Shown here in pieces: positions 9,314 through 19,048 of a DNA stretch of 64,000 nt; position 1 is the first letter of the stretch, and each line of letters begins with the position of its first letter. Under the pieces are notes generated by a model. It was not told the origin of the DNA. It made no database searches and saw only the letters and a list, made by a program, of their open reading frames with translations. The stretch is taken from NCBI GenBank assembly GCA_902825215.1, contig LR782234.1, positions 5,969,001-6,033,000 of the forward strand, read 5' to 3'. The DNA comes from Pseudomonas fluorescens. Its GTDB lineage: Bacteria; Pseudomonadota; Gammaproteobacteria; Pseudomonadales; Pseudomonadaceae. A program made the position numbers and the translations under genes.

Positions 9314-9982
9314 ATGGCTTATCAGTTCGATTTCCTGCCGGTGGTGGAAAACACCGACCTGCTGCTGCGCGGCGCGCTGTTCACCCTTGAGCTGACCGCC
9401 ATCGGCGCGGTGCTCGGGGTCGGCGTCGGCATTGTCGGCGCGCTGGTGCGGGCGTGGAACATCCGCCCGTTCGCGGCGATCTTCGGCGTCTACGTCGAGT
9501 TGATCCGCAACACGCCGTTTCTGGTGCAGTTGTTCTTCATCTTTTTCGGCCTGCCGTCGCTCGGCGTGCAGATTTCCGAGTGGCAGGCGGCGGTGCTGGC
9601 AATGGTGATCAACCTTGGCGCTTATTCGACCGAAATCATTCGTGCCGGCATTCAGGCGATTCCGCGCGGACAGCTGGAGGCGGCTGCCGCGCTGGCGATG
9701 AGTCGTTTTGAAGCGTTCCGGCATGTGGTGCTGCTGCCGGCGCTGGGCAAGGTCTGGCCGGCGCTGAGCAGCCAGATCATCATCGTCATGCTCGGTTCGG
9801 CGGTGTGTTCGCAGATCGCCACCGAAGAGCTGAGCTTCGCCGCCAACTTCATTCAGTCGCGCAACTTCCGCGCCTTTGAAACCTATGCGCTGACCACGCT
9901 GATCTATTTGTGCATGGCGCTGCTGATCCGCCAATTGCTCAACTGGATCGGCCGGCGCTATATCAGCAGGAGCCGGGCATGA
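9314..9982 (+). CDS. Amino acid ABC transporter permease (HisM/GlnP type), first subunit
   Basis: 222 aa and about five transmembrane helices. The permease signature (EAA loop) is seen as RGQLEAAAALAMSRFEAFRHVVLLP near residues 118-142, where the ATPase docks. The segment VELIRNTPFLVQLFFIFFGLP is typical of the polar amino acid family. A GGAGA site precedes the ATG. The stop overlaps the start of the second permease by four bases (ATGA). Confidence 0.94.
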   Translation: MAYQFDFLPVVENTDLLLRGALFTLELTAIGAVLGVGVGIVGALVRAWNIRPFAAIFGVYVELIRNTPFLVQLFFIFFGLPSLGVQISEWQAAVLAMVINLGAYSTEIIRAGIQAIPRGQLEAAAALAMSRFEAFRHVVLLPALGKVWPALSSQIIIVMLGSAVCSQIATEELSFAANFIQSRNFRAFETYALTTLIYLCMALLIRQLLNWIGRRYISRSRA

Positions 9983-10629
9983 GCGACTTCACCTTCTGGG
10001 ACATCCTGCGCAACCTGCTCACCGGCCTGCAATGGACACTGGCGCTGTCGCTGGTGGCGTTCATTGGCGGCGGCATCGTCGGGTTGCTGATCCTGATCAT
10101 GCGCATCTCGAAAAACTCGCTGCCGAGCAGCATTGCGCGGACCTGGATCGAGCTGTTTCAGGGCACGCCGCTGTTGATGCAGCTGTTTCTGGTGTTTTTC
10201 GGCGTGGCGCTGGCCGGGGTCGAAATCTCGCCGTGGATGGCCGCAGCGATTGCTCTGACCCTGTTCACCAGTGCTTATCTGGCGGAGATCTGGCGCGGTT
10301 GCGTCGAGTCGATCCCCCATGGCCAGTGGGAAGCCTCGGCAAGCCTGGCGCTCAATCCGTTGGAGCAATTGCGTTACGTGATCCTGCCGCAGGCGCTGCG
10401 CATCGCCGTGGCGCCGACCGTGGGCTTCTCGGTGCAGGTGGTCAAAGGCACTGCTGTGACCTCGATCATCGGCTTCACCGAACTGACCAAGACCGGCGGC
10501 ATGCTCGCCAATGCCACGTTCGAACCGTTCATGGTCTACGGCCTCGTCGCCCTCGGCTATTTCCTGCTCTGCTACCCCTTGTCCCTCAGTGCGCGCTACC
10601 TGGAAAGGAGACTGCATGCCTCTGCTTAG
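9979..10629 (+). CDS. Amino acid ABC transporter permease (HisM/GlnP type), second subunit
   Basis: 216 aa from ATG 9979, which overlaps the first permease stop. It has helices like its partner, the segment WIELFQGTPLLMQLFLVFFG, and an EAA loop GQWEASASLALNPLEQLRYV. With the first permease it should form the heterodimeric channel. The open frame extends upstream, but the overlap start fits the family and operon. The downstream ATPase starts inside its last codons. Confidence 0.94.
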   Translation: MSDFTFWDILRNLLTGLQWTLALSLVAFIGGGIVGLLILIMRISKNSLPSSIARTWIELFQGTPLLMQLFLVFFGVALAGVEISPWMAAAIALTLFTSAYLAEIWRGCVESIPHGQWEASASLALNPLEQLRYVILPQALRIAVAPTVGFSVQVVKGTAVTSIIGFTELTKTGGMLANATFEPFMVYGLVALGYFLLCYPLSLSARYLERRLHASA

Positions 10630-11353
10630 AATTTCCGCCCTGCATAAATACTACGGCGATCACCACGTTCTCAAAGGCATCGACCTCAGCGTCGAGGAAG
10701 GCCAGGTCGTGGCGATCATCGGCCGCAGCGGCTCGGGCAAATCGACCCTGTTGCGCACCCTCAACGGTCTGGAGTCGATCAATGACGGGGTGATCGAAGT
10801 CGACGGCGAATACCTCGACGCCGCCCGCGCCGACCTGCGCAGCCTGCGGCAGAAAGTCGGCATGGTGTTTCAGCAGTTCAACTTGTTCCCGCACCTGACC
10901 GTGGGCGAAAACGTCATGCTCGCGCCGCAAGTGGTGCAGAAAGTGCCGAAGGCCAAAGCGGCCGAACTGGCGCGCGAGATGCTCGAGCGGGTCGGCCTGG
11001 GGGAGAAATTCGACGCCTTCCCGGATCGGCTGTCTGGCGGCCAGCAACAACGCGTGGCGATCGCCCGGGCCTTGGCGATGTCGCCCAAGGTGCTGTTGTG
11101 TGACGAGATCACCTCGGCGCTCGACCCGGAACTGGTTAACGAAGTGCTCGCCGTGGTCCGGCAACTGGCCAAGGAAGGCATGACGCTGATCATGGTCACC
11201 CACGAAATGCGCTTCGCCCGCGAAGTCGGCGACAAACTGGTGTTCATGCACCACGGCAAGGTGCATGAAGTGGGCGATCCGAAGGTCTTGTTCGCCAATC
11301 CGCAGACGGCGGAGCTGGCGAACTTTATTGGTACCGTCGAAGCGACTGCCTGA
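10616..11353 (+). CDS. Amino acid ABC transporter ATP-binding protein (GlnQ/HisP type)
   Basis: 245 aa. Walker A GRSGSGKST near residue 37, Q-loop, signature LSGGQQQRVAIARAL, Walker B VLLCDEITSALD and switch histidine VTHEMRFA are all intact. It energises import by the permease pair. ATG 10616 has AAAGGAG ten bases upstream and overlaps the permease end by 14 bases, so the true start is inside the preceding gene. It is the last gene of the operon; a REP pair follows. Confidence 0.95.
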   Translation: MPLLRISALHKYYGDHHVLKGIDLSVEEGQVVAIIGRSGSGKSTLLRTLNGLESINDGVIEVDGEYLDAARADLRSLRQKVGMVFQQFNLFPHLTVGENVMLAPQVVQKVPKAKAAELAREMLERVGLGEKFDAFPDRLSGGQQQRVAIARALAMSPKVLLCDEITSALDPELVNEVLAVVRQLAKEGMTLIMVTHEMRFAREVGDKLVFMHHGKVHEVGDPKVLFANPQTAELANFIGTVEATA

Positions 11354-11380
11354 AAGATGTGTGGTGCCTTTGAGGGCCTC

Positions 11381-11471
11381 ATCGCGGGCAAGCCCGCTCC
11401 CACAGGGTTCGATGCAGGAACAGAATCGTGCGTTCAGCGCTAAAACCTGTGGGAGCGGGCTTGCCCGCGAT
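11381..11471. repeat. REP pair (REPIN), GCGGGCTTGCCCGC type
   Basis: Two 26-base arms in inverted orientation (11381-11406 and 11446-11471) match GTGGGAGCGGGCTTGCCCGC and its complement. Each arm has its own internal hairpin. The pair sits between the ABC operon and ppx. Confidence 0.9.
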
Positions 11472-11587
11472 TGACCGCGCAGCGGTCACCGACTTTCATC
11501 GGTGTATCAAGGGTTTGCGCCGTGCGCGTTGGCGTCAGCGTGTGATCGTGGCACGATGGCAGGGTTATCGACCGAGACCCCCTGACC

Positions 11588-13090
11588 ATGCCGCAATCCC
11601 AAGCCAAGAATCTGTCCCTGATCGCCGCAATCGACCTGGGCTCCAACAGCTTTCATATGGTCGTGGCCAAGGCCCAGAACGGCGAAATCCGCATCCTCGA
11701 GCGCCTCGGCGAGAAGGTGCAACTGGCCGCCGGCATCGACGACGCGCGCCAGCTCAATGAAGAATCGATGCAGCGCGGCCTCGACTGCCTCAAGCGCTTC
11801 GCTCAACTGATCAATGGCATGCCGCTGGGCGCCGTGCGCATCGTCGGCACCAACGCCCTGCGTGAAGCGCGCAACCGGATCGAATTCATTCACCGCGCCG
11901 AAGAAATCCTCGGCCACCCGGTGGAAGTCATCTCCGGCCGTGAAGAAGCGCGTCTGATCTACCTCGGCGTTTCCCACACCCTCGCCGACACGCCGGGCAA
12001 ACGCCTGGTCGCCGACATCGGCGGCGGCAGTACCGAGTTCATCATTGGTCAGCGCTTCGAGCCACTGCTGCGCGAAAGCCTGCAGATGGGCTGCGTCAGC
12101 TTTACCCAGCGCTATTTCAAGGACGGCAAGATCACCCCGGCCCGTTACGCTCAGGCGTACACCGCGGCGCGGCTGGAGATCATGAGCATCGAACATGCCC
12201 TGCACCGCCTGACCTGGGACGAAGCGATCGGCTCCTCGGGCACCATCCGCGCCATCGGCCTGGCGCTGAAGGCCGGCGGCCACGGTACCGGTGAAGTCAA
12301 CGCCGAAGGCCTGGCCTGGCTCAAGCGCCGGCTGTTCAAGCTTGGCGATGTCGACAAGATCGATTTCGAAGGCATCAAACCTGACCGCCGCGCGATCTTC
12401 CCGGCCGGCCTGGCAATTCTCGAAGCGATCTTCGACGCCCTCGAACTGCAACGCATGGATCACTGCGAAGGCGCCCTGCGTGAAGGCGTGCTCTATGACC
12501 TGCTAGGCCGCCATCACCACGAGGACGTGCGCGAACGCACCCTGACCTCGCTGATGGAGCGCTACCACGTTGACCTCGAACAAGCGGCGCGGGTCGAACG
12601 CAAAGCCTTGCACGCGTTCGATCAGGTCGCGGCAGACTGGGAGCTGGACGACGGCATCTGGCGCGAACTGCTCGGCTGGGCGGCGAAAGTCCACGAAGTC
12701 GGCCTCGACATCGCGCACTATCACTATCACAAGCACGGCGCCTATCTGATCGAGCATTCGGACCTCGCCGGATTCTCCCGCGAAGACCAGCAGATGCTCG
12801 CTCTGCTGGTACGCGGCCATCGGCGCAATATTCCCAAGGACAAGTTCGCCGAATTCGGCGATGACGGCATCAAGCTGATTCGCCTGTGCGTGCTGCTGCG
12901 CTTTGCCATCCTGTTCCACCATATTCGCGGCACGCAGGCGATGCCGCAGGTAGTGCTGCATGCCAATGGCGATAGCCTTGAGGTGGAATTCCCGGAGAAC
13001 TGGCTGGATGAAAATCAGCTGACCCAGGCGGATTTCGGGCTTGAGGCGGACTGGCTGACGCGGGTGGGGATTGTGCTGACGGTTCACTGA
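11588..13090 (+). CDS. ppx: Exopolyphosphatase Ppx/GppA
   Basis: 500 aa. It is a phosphatase of the sugar kinase/actin fold: phosphate-1 loop AAIDLGSNSFHMVVA near residue 12, the catalytic-Glu segment ISGREEARLIYLG and phosphate-2 loop VADIGGGSTEFI, then the HD-like C-terminal domain (VHEVGLDIAHYHYHKH). It removes terminal phosphate from polyphosphate and may also hydrolyse pppGpp. It is convergent with ppk, the same arrangement as in other pseudomonads. No strong ribosome site is seen before the ATG. Confidence 0.95.
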   Translation: MPQSQAKNLSLIAAIDLGSNSFHMVVAKAQNGEIRILERLGEKVQLAAGIDDARQLNEESMQRGLDCLKRFAQLINGMPLGAVRIVGTNALREARNRIEFIHRAEEILGHPVEVISGREEARLIYLGVSHTLADTPGKRLVADIGGGSTEFIIGQRFEPLLRESLQMGCVSFTQRYFKDGKITPARYAQAYTAARLEIMSIEHALHRLTWDEAIGSSGTIRAIGLALKAGGHGTGEVNAEGLAWLKRRLFKLGDVDKIDFEGIKPDRRAIFPAGLAILEAIFDALELQRMDHCEGALREGVLYDLLGRHHHEDVRERTLTSLMERYHVDLEQAARVERKALHAFDQVAADWELDDGIWRELLGWAAKVHEVGLDIAHYHYHKHGAYLIEHSDLAGFSREDQQMLALLVRGHRRNIPKDKFAEFGDDGIKLIRLCVLLRFAILFHHIRGTQAMPQVVLHANGDSLEVEFPENWLDENQLTQADFGLEADWLTRVGIVLTVH

Positions 13091-13105
13091 CTAGCGGGCA
13101 GGCGC

Positions 13106-13137
13106 AAAAAAGGCGATCCGTTGGGATCGCCTTTTTT
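13106..13137 (+). terminator. Intrinsic terminator of ppx
   Basis: The 9-bp stem AGGCGATCC/GGATCGCCT with a GTTG loop is followed by six T and lies just behind the ppx stop. Confidence 0.92.
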
Positions 13138-13172
13138 ATTGGGCTTGGCTTGGGAGCGGAGGTGACGCTTTC

Positions 13173-13320
13173 CCCTCACCCCAGCCCTCTCCCGAGGGAG
13201 AGGGAGCCGATTTCCTTTGGCCTCAAGGTCTGAGTTCGACTCGGTATTTCAGGTCGGCGTAACTCGCCCATACAACCCGGTCAGTCCCCTCTCCCTCCGG
13301 GAGAGGGTTAGGGTGAGGGG
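13173..13320. repeat. Inverted pair of CCCTCACCC...CCCTCTCCC repeats between ppx and ppk
   Basis: A hairpin CCCTCTCCCGAGGGAGAGGG at 13184-13204 carries the flank CCCTCACCCCAG. An inverted copy at 13286-13320 reads CCCTCTCCCTCCGGGAGAGG followed by TTAGGGTGAGGGG. The two make a composite inverted element with about 80 bases between them, distinct from the GTGGGAGC REP family. It is non-coding and fills most of the gap between the convergent genes. Confidence 0.85.
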
Positions 13321-13346
13321 CTCTTGCTTTTGCTCTCGGCTTTGCT

Positions 13347-15572
13347 TTAGCTGCTCACCGGCAAAATCGGACTGCCCAACCGCTCCAGCAACGTTGCCTG
13401 TGCACTGCGTGGGTTCTGGTTGCCGGTCGGCGTGTTGCGGATATAGCGACCGTCCGATTGCAGGCTCCAGCTGTGGGTGTTGTCGGTCAGGTACAGCTCC
13501 AGCTCTTTCTTCACGCGGGTCAGCAATTTTTTGCCTTCCACCGGGAAACAAGTCTCGACGCGCTTGTCGAGGTTGCGCTCCATCCAGTCGGCGCTGGAGA
13601 GGAACATCTGCTCGTCGCCGCCGTTGAGGAAATAGAACACCCGCGTGTGCTCGAGGAAGCGGCCGATAATCGAGCGCACGTGGATGTTGTGCGAAACCCC
13701 GGCGATGCCCGGCCGCAGGCAGCACATGCCGCGCACCACCAGATCGATGCGCACGCCCGACTGGCTGGCCTTGTACAGCGCGCGGATGATCTTCGGATCG
13801 GTCAGCGAGTTGAACTTGGCGATGATGTGCGCCGGTTTGCCGTCGAGCGCAAATTGCGTCTCGCGGGTGATCATGTCGAGCATGCCTTTCTTCAGGGTGA
13901 ACGGCGCATGCAGCAGCTTTTTCATGCGCAGGGTCTTGCCCATGCCGATCAACTGGCTGAACAGTTTGCCGACGTCTTCGCACAAGGCGTCGTCGGAGGT
14001 CAGCAGGCTGTAGTCGGTGTAGAGCTTGGCGTTACCGGCATGATAGTTACCGGTACCGAGGTGCGCGTAACGCACGATTTCGCCGGCCTCGCGACGCAGG
14101 ATCAGCATCATCTTGGCGTGGGTCTTGAAGCCGACCACGCCGTAGATCACCACCGCACCGGCCGCTTGCAGGCGGCTGGCCAGTTGCAGGTTGGACTCTT
14201 CGTCAAACCGCGCGCGCAGTTCGATGACCGCGGTGACTTCCTTGCCGTTCCGCGCGGCATCCACCAGCGCATCGACGATCTCCGAGTTGGCGCCGGAGCG
14301 GTACAGCGTCTGACGCACAGCGAGAACGTGCGGGTCTTTCGCCGCCTGACGCAGCAGGTCGACCACCGGGGTGAACGACTCGAACGGGTGCAGCAAGAGG
14401 ATGTCCTGCTTGCTGACCACACTGAAAATGTTTTCGCTGTTCTGCAGCAGTTTCGGGATCTGCGGGGTGAACGGCGTGTATTGCAGCTCCGGGTGGCTGT
14501 CCAGACCGGTGATGCTGAACAGGCGCGTCAGGTTGACCGGGCCGTTGACCTGATACAGCTCGGTCTCGCTCAGGTTGAACTGCTTGAGCAAGTAGTCCGA
14601 GAGGTGTTTCGGGCAAGTGTCGGCAACTTCCAGACGCACCGCGTCGCCGTAGCGCCGCGAGAACAACTCGCCACGCAGCGCGCGGGCCAGGTCTTCGACG
14701 TCTTCGGAGTCGAGCGCCAGGTCGGCGTTTCGGGTCAGGCGGAACTGGTAGCAGCCTTTTACCTTCATGCCCTGAAACAGATCATCAGCGTGCGCATGAA
14801 TCATCGACGACAGGAACACATAATTGTCGCCGGCGCCGCCGACTTCTTCCGGGACCTTGATGATCCGTGGCAGCAGGCGCGGCGCCGGGATGATCGCCAG
14901 ACCGGAATCGCGCCCGAAGGCGTCAATACCTTCAAGCTCGACGATGAAGTTCAGGCTCTTGTTCACCAGCAACGGGAACGGGTGCGTCGGGTCGAGGCCG
15001 ATCGGGGTGATGATCGGCGCGATCTCGTCGCGGAAATAGCGGCGTACCCAGGTCTTGAGCTTGGTCGTCCAGTTGCGCCGACGGATGAAGCGCACCTGAT
15101 GCTTTTCCAGTTCCGGCAGCAGAATGTCGTTGAGGATCGCGTACTGACGATCAACGTGACCGTGGACCAGCTCGCTGATCCGCGCCAGCGCCTGATGCGG
15201 CTGCAAGCCATCAGCGCCGGCCTGTTCACGGGCGAAGGTGATCTGCTTTTTCAGCCCGGCGACGCGGATTTCGAAGAATTCATCAAGGTTGCTGGAGAAG
15301 ATCAGCAGGAACTTCAAGCGCTCCAGCAACGGGTAGGACTCGTCCAGCGCCTGTTCCAGCACGCGGATGTTGAACTGCAATTGCGAGAGCTCGCGGTGGA
15401 TGTACAGGCTGCTGTCATCCAGGCCGGGGATGGCAATCGCCGGCACCGCCGCTGCGGGTTCGGCGACCGGCGCGGGTGGCGCAGGCTCGAGTTCCGGCGG
15501 GGTCTCGGCGATTTGCTCGACCACCGGTTGAGCTTCTTTTACGGCAACTTCAGTGAGTCCTTCGGTATTCAT
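13347..15572 (-). CDS. ppk: Polyphosphate kinase 1
   Basis: 741 aa. It makes polyphosphate reversibly from ATP. N-terminal, head and two phospholipase-D-like catalytic domains are visible: RELSQLQFNIRVLEQA at the N-domain, KTHAKMMLILRREAG with the phosphorylated His of the HxK motif near residue 480, and the second HxK-like region near the C-terminus (NIHVRSIIGRFLEHTRV). A Pro/Ala/Glu-rich extension of about 45 residues precedes the first domain. ATG 15570-15572 lies behind AGGA. It is 18 bases downstream of hemB and may share its transcript. Confidence 0.96.
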   Translation of the reverse strand: MNTEGLTEVAVKEAQPVVEQIAETPPELEPAPPAPVAEPAAAVPAIAIPGLDDSSLYIHRELSQLQFNIRVLEQALDESYPLLERLKFLLIFSSNLDEFFEIRVAGLKKQITFAREQAGADGLQPHQALARISELVHGHVDRQYAILNDILLPELEKHQVRFIRRRNWTTKLKTWVRRYFRDEIAPIITPIGLDPTHPFPLLVNKSLNFIVELEGIDAFGRDSGLAIIPAPRLLPRIIKVPEEVGGAGDNYVFLSSMIHAHADDLFQGMKVKGCYQFRLTRNADLALDSEDVEDLARALRGELFSRRYGDAVRLEVADTCPKHLSDYLLKQFNLSETELYQVNGPVNLTRLFSITGLDSHPELQYTPFTPQIPKLLQNSENIFSVVSKQDILLLHPFESFTPVVDLLRQAAKDPHVLAVRQTLYRSGANSEIVDALVDAARNGKEVTAVIELRARFDEESNLQLASRLQAAGAVVIYGVVGFKTHAKMMLILRREAGEIVRYAHLGTGNYHAGNAKLYTDYSLLTSDDALCEDVGKLFSQLIGMGKTLRMKKLLHAPFTLKKGMLDMITRETQFALDGKPAHIIAKFNSLTDPKIIRALYKASQSGVRIDLVVRGMCCLRPGIAGVSHNIHVRSIIGRFLEHTRVFYFLNGGDEQMFLSSADWMERNLDKRVETCFPVEGKKLLTRVKKELELYLTDNTHSWSLQSDGRYIRNTPTGNQNPRSAQATLLERLGSPILPVSS

Positions 15573-15590
15573 CGCATGTTCCTGGGAGGG

Positions 15591-16604
<1,014 letters not shown>

Positions 16605-16812
16605 GGCGGACTCCTGAGCCCGGGCAAAACGGGCGAGCGTGACAGTTATAGACGGCCATTATGACCAACAGATGACAGTTATGTGTGCCCCGTGTCACGT
16701 AGCCGCATTCCATTGTCAGCGTAGGAAATGTTCACGTCGAGACACATTTGGACACTTTCATGAATGTGTCCGAAGGGTTAGGCTGCGCGTTCATTTCGCC
16801 AGCACCCAGACA

Positions 16813-17472
16813 ATGCTCCAACAATTTCTGCACGACTTTGGCTACTTTGCCTTGTTTCTCGGCACGTTCTTCGAAGGCGAAACCATTCTGGTGCTCGCAG
16901 GCTTCCTCGCGTTCCGCGGATACATGGACATCAATCTGGTGGTGGTTGTGGCCTTCTGCGGCAGTTATGCCGGCGATCAGCTGTGGTATTTCCTCGGCCG
17001 CAAGCACGGACGCAAACTGCTCGCGCGCAAACCGCGCTGGCAGCTGATGGGCGACCGCGCGCTGGAGCATATCCGCAAACATCCGGACATCTGGGTCCTG
17101 AGTTTCCGTTTCGTCTATGGTCTGCGCACGGTGATGCCGGTGGCGATCGGCCTGTCGGGTTACCCGCCGGGCCGTTATCTGTTGCTCAACGGCATCGGCG
17201 CGGCGATCTGGGCCACGGCACTGGCGGCGGCGGCGTATCACTTCGGTGCGGTGCTCGAAGGCATGCTCGGCAGCATCAAGAAATACGAGCTGTGGGTACT
17301 GGGCGCCTTGCTGATCCTCGGCCTCGGGCTGTGGCTGCGCCGGCGCTTCAAGAACGCGCGCCTGGCCAAGCAGATTTATCAGGACGAGCAACTGGCCAAA
17401 GCAGCCCAGGCCGAACAGTTGCGCAACGCCGAAGCGTCCAGCCCAGCCGAACCCAAGACCCCGACCGAATAA
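16813..17472 (+). CDS. DedA-family inner membrane protein
   Basis: 219 aa. The DedA/VTT signature is visible: FLGTFFEGETILVLAGFLA at the N-terminus, GDQLWYFLGRKHG, and RFVYGLRTVMPVAIGLSGYP followed by hydrophobic helices. A charged, Ala/Glu-rich tail of about 40 residues closes the protein. DedA proteins maintain membrane potential and lipid handling, and some recycle undecaprenyl phosphate. Which of these it does is unknown. The start at ATG 16813 matches the family; the longer open frame upstream includes promoter sequence. Confidence 0.92.
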   Translation: MLQQFLHDFGYFALFLGTFFEGETILVLAGFLAFRGYMDINLVVVVAFCGSYAGDQLWYFLGRKHGRKLLARKPRWQLMGDRALEHIRKHPDIWVLSFRFVYGLRTVMPVAIGLSGYPPGRYLLLNGIGAAIWATALAAAAYHFGAVLEGMLGSIKKYELWVLGALLILGLGLWLRRRFKNARLAKQIYQDEQLAKAAQAEQLRNAEASSPAEPKTPTE

Positions 17473-17699
17473 AGCGCCGCACGCTCTCATGCCTGCGGCC
17501 GCGCCCTCTGCGCCGAGTCTTCATGCACCACGGTTCCCTCTCCCCCGGCACGCTTGCGCTGCCAGCAAAAAATGAACACCCCGCCGCCGTTGCGATCCAT
17601 GAAGAGAGGGTTCTGTGCCCGATACCGCCGCCCGTTCCGCCTATGGCAACGCGCGACGATTTAGTGGACATTGAGCGCCATGAATCTGGAGAGAAACCC
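17473..17699. other. Intergenic region without a recognised gene
   Basis: 227 bases between the DedA gene and elbB. I see no terminator, repeat or convincing small gene. It probably carries the elbB promoter. Confidence 0.4.
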
Positions 17700-18368
17700 A
17701 TGAGCAAAAAAGTTGCAGTGATCCTGTCCGGCAGTGGCGTCTACGACGGCGCCGAGATCCAGGAAAGCGTCATCACCCTGCTGCGGCTCGACCAGCGCGG
17801 CGCGCAAGTGCAGTGCTTCGCGCCGAACATCGCGCAATTGCATGTGATCAATCACCTGACCGGCGAGGAGATGCCCGAGTCGCGCAATGTGCTGGTGGAA
17901 TCGGCGCGCATTGCCCGGGGCAACGTCAAGGACATCCGCGACGCCGACGTCGAGGAGTTCGACGCGCTGATCGTGCCGGGTGGTTTCGGTGCGGCGAAAA
18001 ATCTTTCGAATTTCGCCATCGAAGGCGCTGGCTGCAGCGTGCAACCTGAAGTGCTGGCCCTGGCCGAGGCGTTTGCCGAAGCGGGCAAGCCAGTCGGGCT
18101 GATCTGCATTTCCCCGGCGCTGGCAGCGAAGATCTACGGCCCGGGCGTGATCTGCACCATCGGCAACGATGCCGACACCGCCGCAGCCATGAGCAAAATG
18201 GGCGCGACTCACGAAGAGTGCGCGGTGACCGAGATCGTCGAAGACAAGGCGCGCAAGCTCGTCACTACCCCGGCCTACATGCTGGCGCAGACCATCAGTG
18301 AAGCGGCGTCGGGCATCAACAAACTGGTCGACCGCGTGCTCGAGTTGACGCACGAAAACGACGCCTGA
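17700..18368 (+). CDS. elbB: Isoprenoid biosynthesis glyoxalase ElbB (DJ-1/PfpI-like)
   Basis: 222 aa. It belongs to the DJ-1/PfpI fold with ILSGSGVYDGAEIQE at the N-terminus, the segment DALIVPGGFGAAKNLSNFA, and the nucleophile-elbow cysteine in GLICISPAL. E. coli ElbB has glyoxalase activity and its gene has been linked to lycopene yield; the physiological role is unsettled. The ATG 17700 follows GGAGAG. The frame is open far upstream across the DedA gene, which is a GC effect. A REP pair lies downstream. Confidence 0.93.
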   Translation: MSKKVAVILSGSGVYDGAEIQESVITLLRLDQRGAQVQCFAPNIAQLHVINHLTGEEMPESRNVLVESARIARGNVKDIRDADVEEFDALIVPGGFGAAKNLSNFAIEGAGCSVQPEVLALAEAFAEAGKPVGLICISPALAAKIYGPGVICTIGNDADTAAAMSKMGATHEECAVTEIVEDKARKLVTTPAYMLAQTISEAASGINKLVDRVLELTHENDA

Positions 18369-18392
18369 TCATTGCCTGCATGCAAACCCGAC

Positions 18393-18481
18393 TGTGGGAG
18401 CGAGCCTGCTCGCGAAAGCGCTAGATCAGGCAACTCTGTGTTGAATGACCCACCGTCTTCGCGAGCAGGCTCGCTCCCACA
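18393..18481. repeat. REP pair (REPIN), GCGAGCCTGCTCGC type
   Basis: Arms at 18393-18416 and 18458-18481 are exact inverted copies of TGTGGGAGCGAGCCTGCTCG plus CGAA. The pair lies between the convergent genes elbB and yaiI and may protect both 3' ends. Confidence 0.92.
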
Positions 18482-18497
18482 GGGACTTGTGTAGGGC

Positions 18498-18953
18498 TCA
18501 GGGCTTGCGGATGAGCCGGGTGAGAATCCGGTCCAGCGCATTGGCAAACGCCTGCTTCTCCCGTTCGCCAAACGGCGCCGGGCCGCCACTGACCTGGCCT
18601 TGTTCACGCAGGTCAGTGAACAGGTTGCGCACCGCCAGGCGCTCACCCATGTTCTGCGCATCGAACTCCTTGCCGCGCGGATCCAGCGCTGCCACGCCTT
18701 TCTTCACCAAGCGGTCGGCCAACGGGATATCGCTGCAGATCACCAGCTCACCGGGCACCGCATGCTCGACCAGATAGTCGTCAGCCGCATCCGGCCCGCT
18801 CGGCACCACGATCAGTTTGACGATTGCCAGCCCCGGCTTGGTTTGTGGCTGCCCGGCCACCAGCAACACTTCGAACTGGCGCTTGAGAGCGAATTTCACC
18901 ACCAGATCCTTCGCCGCCCGCGGGCAGGCGTCGGCATCGATCCAGACACGCAT
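18498..18953 (-). CDS. yaiI: UPF0178 family protein YaiI/YqxD (NYN/PIN-like domain)
   Basis: 151 aa. The start MRVWIDADACPRAAKD and the segment VICSDIPLADRLVKKGVAALDPRG are the family hallmark. Conserved aspartates fit the PIN/NYN nuclease-like fold, so a role in RNA processing has been proposed for the family, without proof here. The ATG 18951-18953 has GGAGAAAG upstream; a longer frame starting inside a REP element is rejected. Confidence 0.92.
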   Translation of the reverse strand: MRVWIDADACPRAAKDLVVKFALKRQFEVLLVAGQPQTKPGLAIVKLIVVPSGPDAADDYLVEHAVPGELVICSDIPLADRLVKKGVAALDPRGKEFDAQNMGERLAVRNLFTDLREQGQVSGGPAPFGEREKQAFANALDRILTRLIRKP

Positions 18954-18971
18954 TTTCTTTCTCCAAAAACA

Positions 18972-19026
18972 AAGGCTCGCCCCCACAGGATACACACCGA
19001 CCCTGTGGGAGCGAGCCTGCTCGCGA
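18972..19026. repeat. Unequal REP pair upstream of yaiI
   Basis: A full arm CCTGTGGGAGCGAGCCTGCT plus CGCGA at 19002-19026 faces a shortened arm AGGCTCGCCCCCACAGG at 18973-18989. The short arm has lost its inner half, so this pair is decayed. Confidence 0.8.
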
Positions 19027-19048
19027 AGTGAGCGCCAGCGAATGCCTG

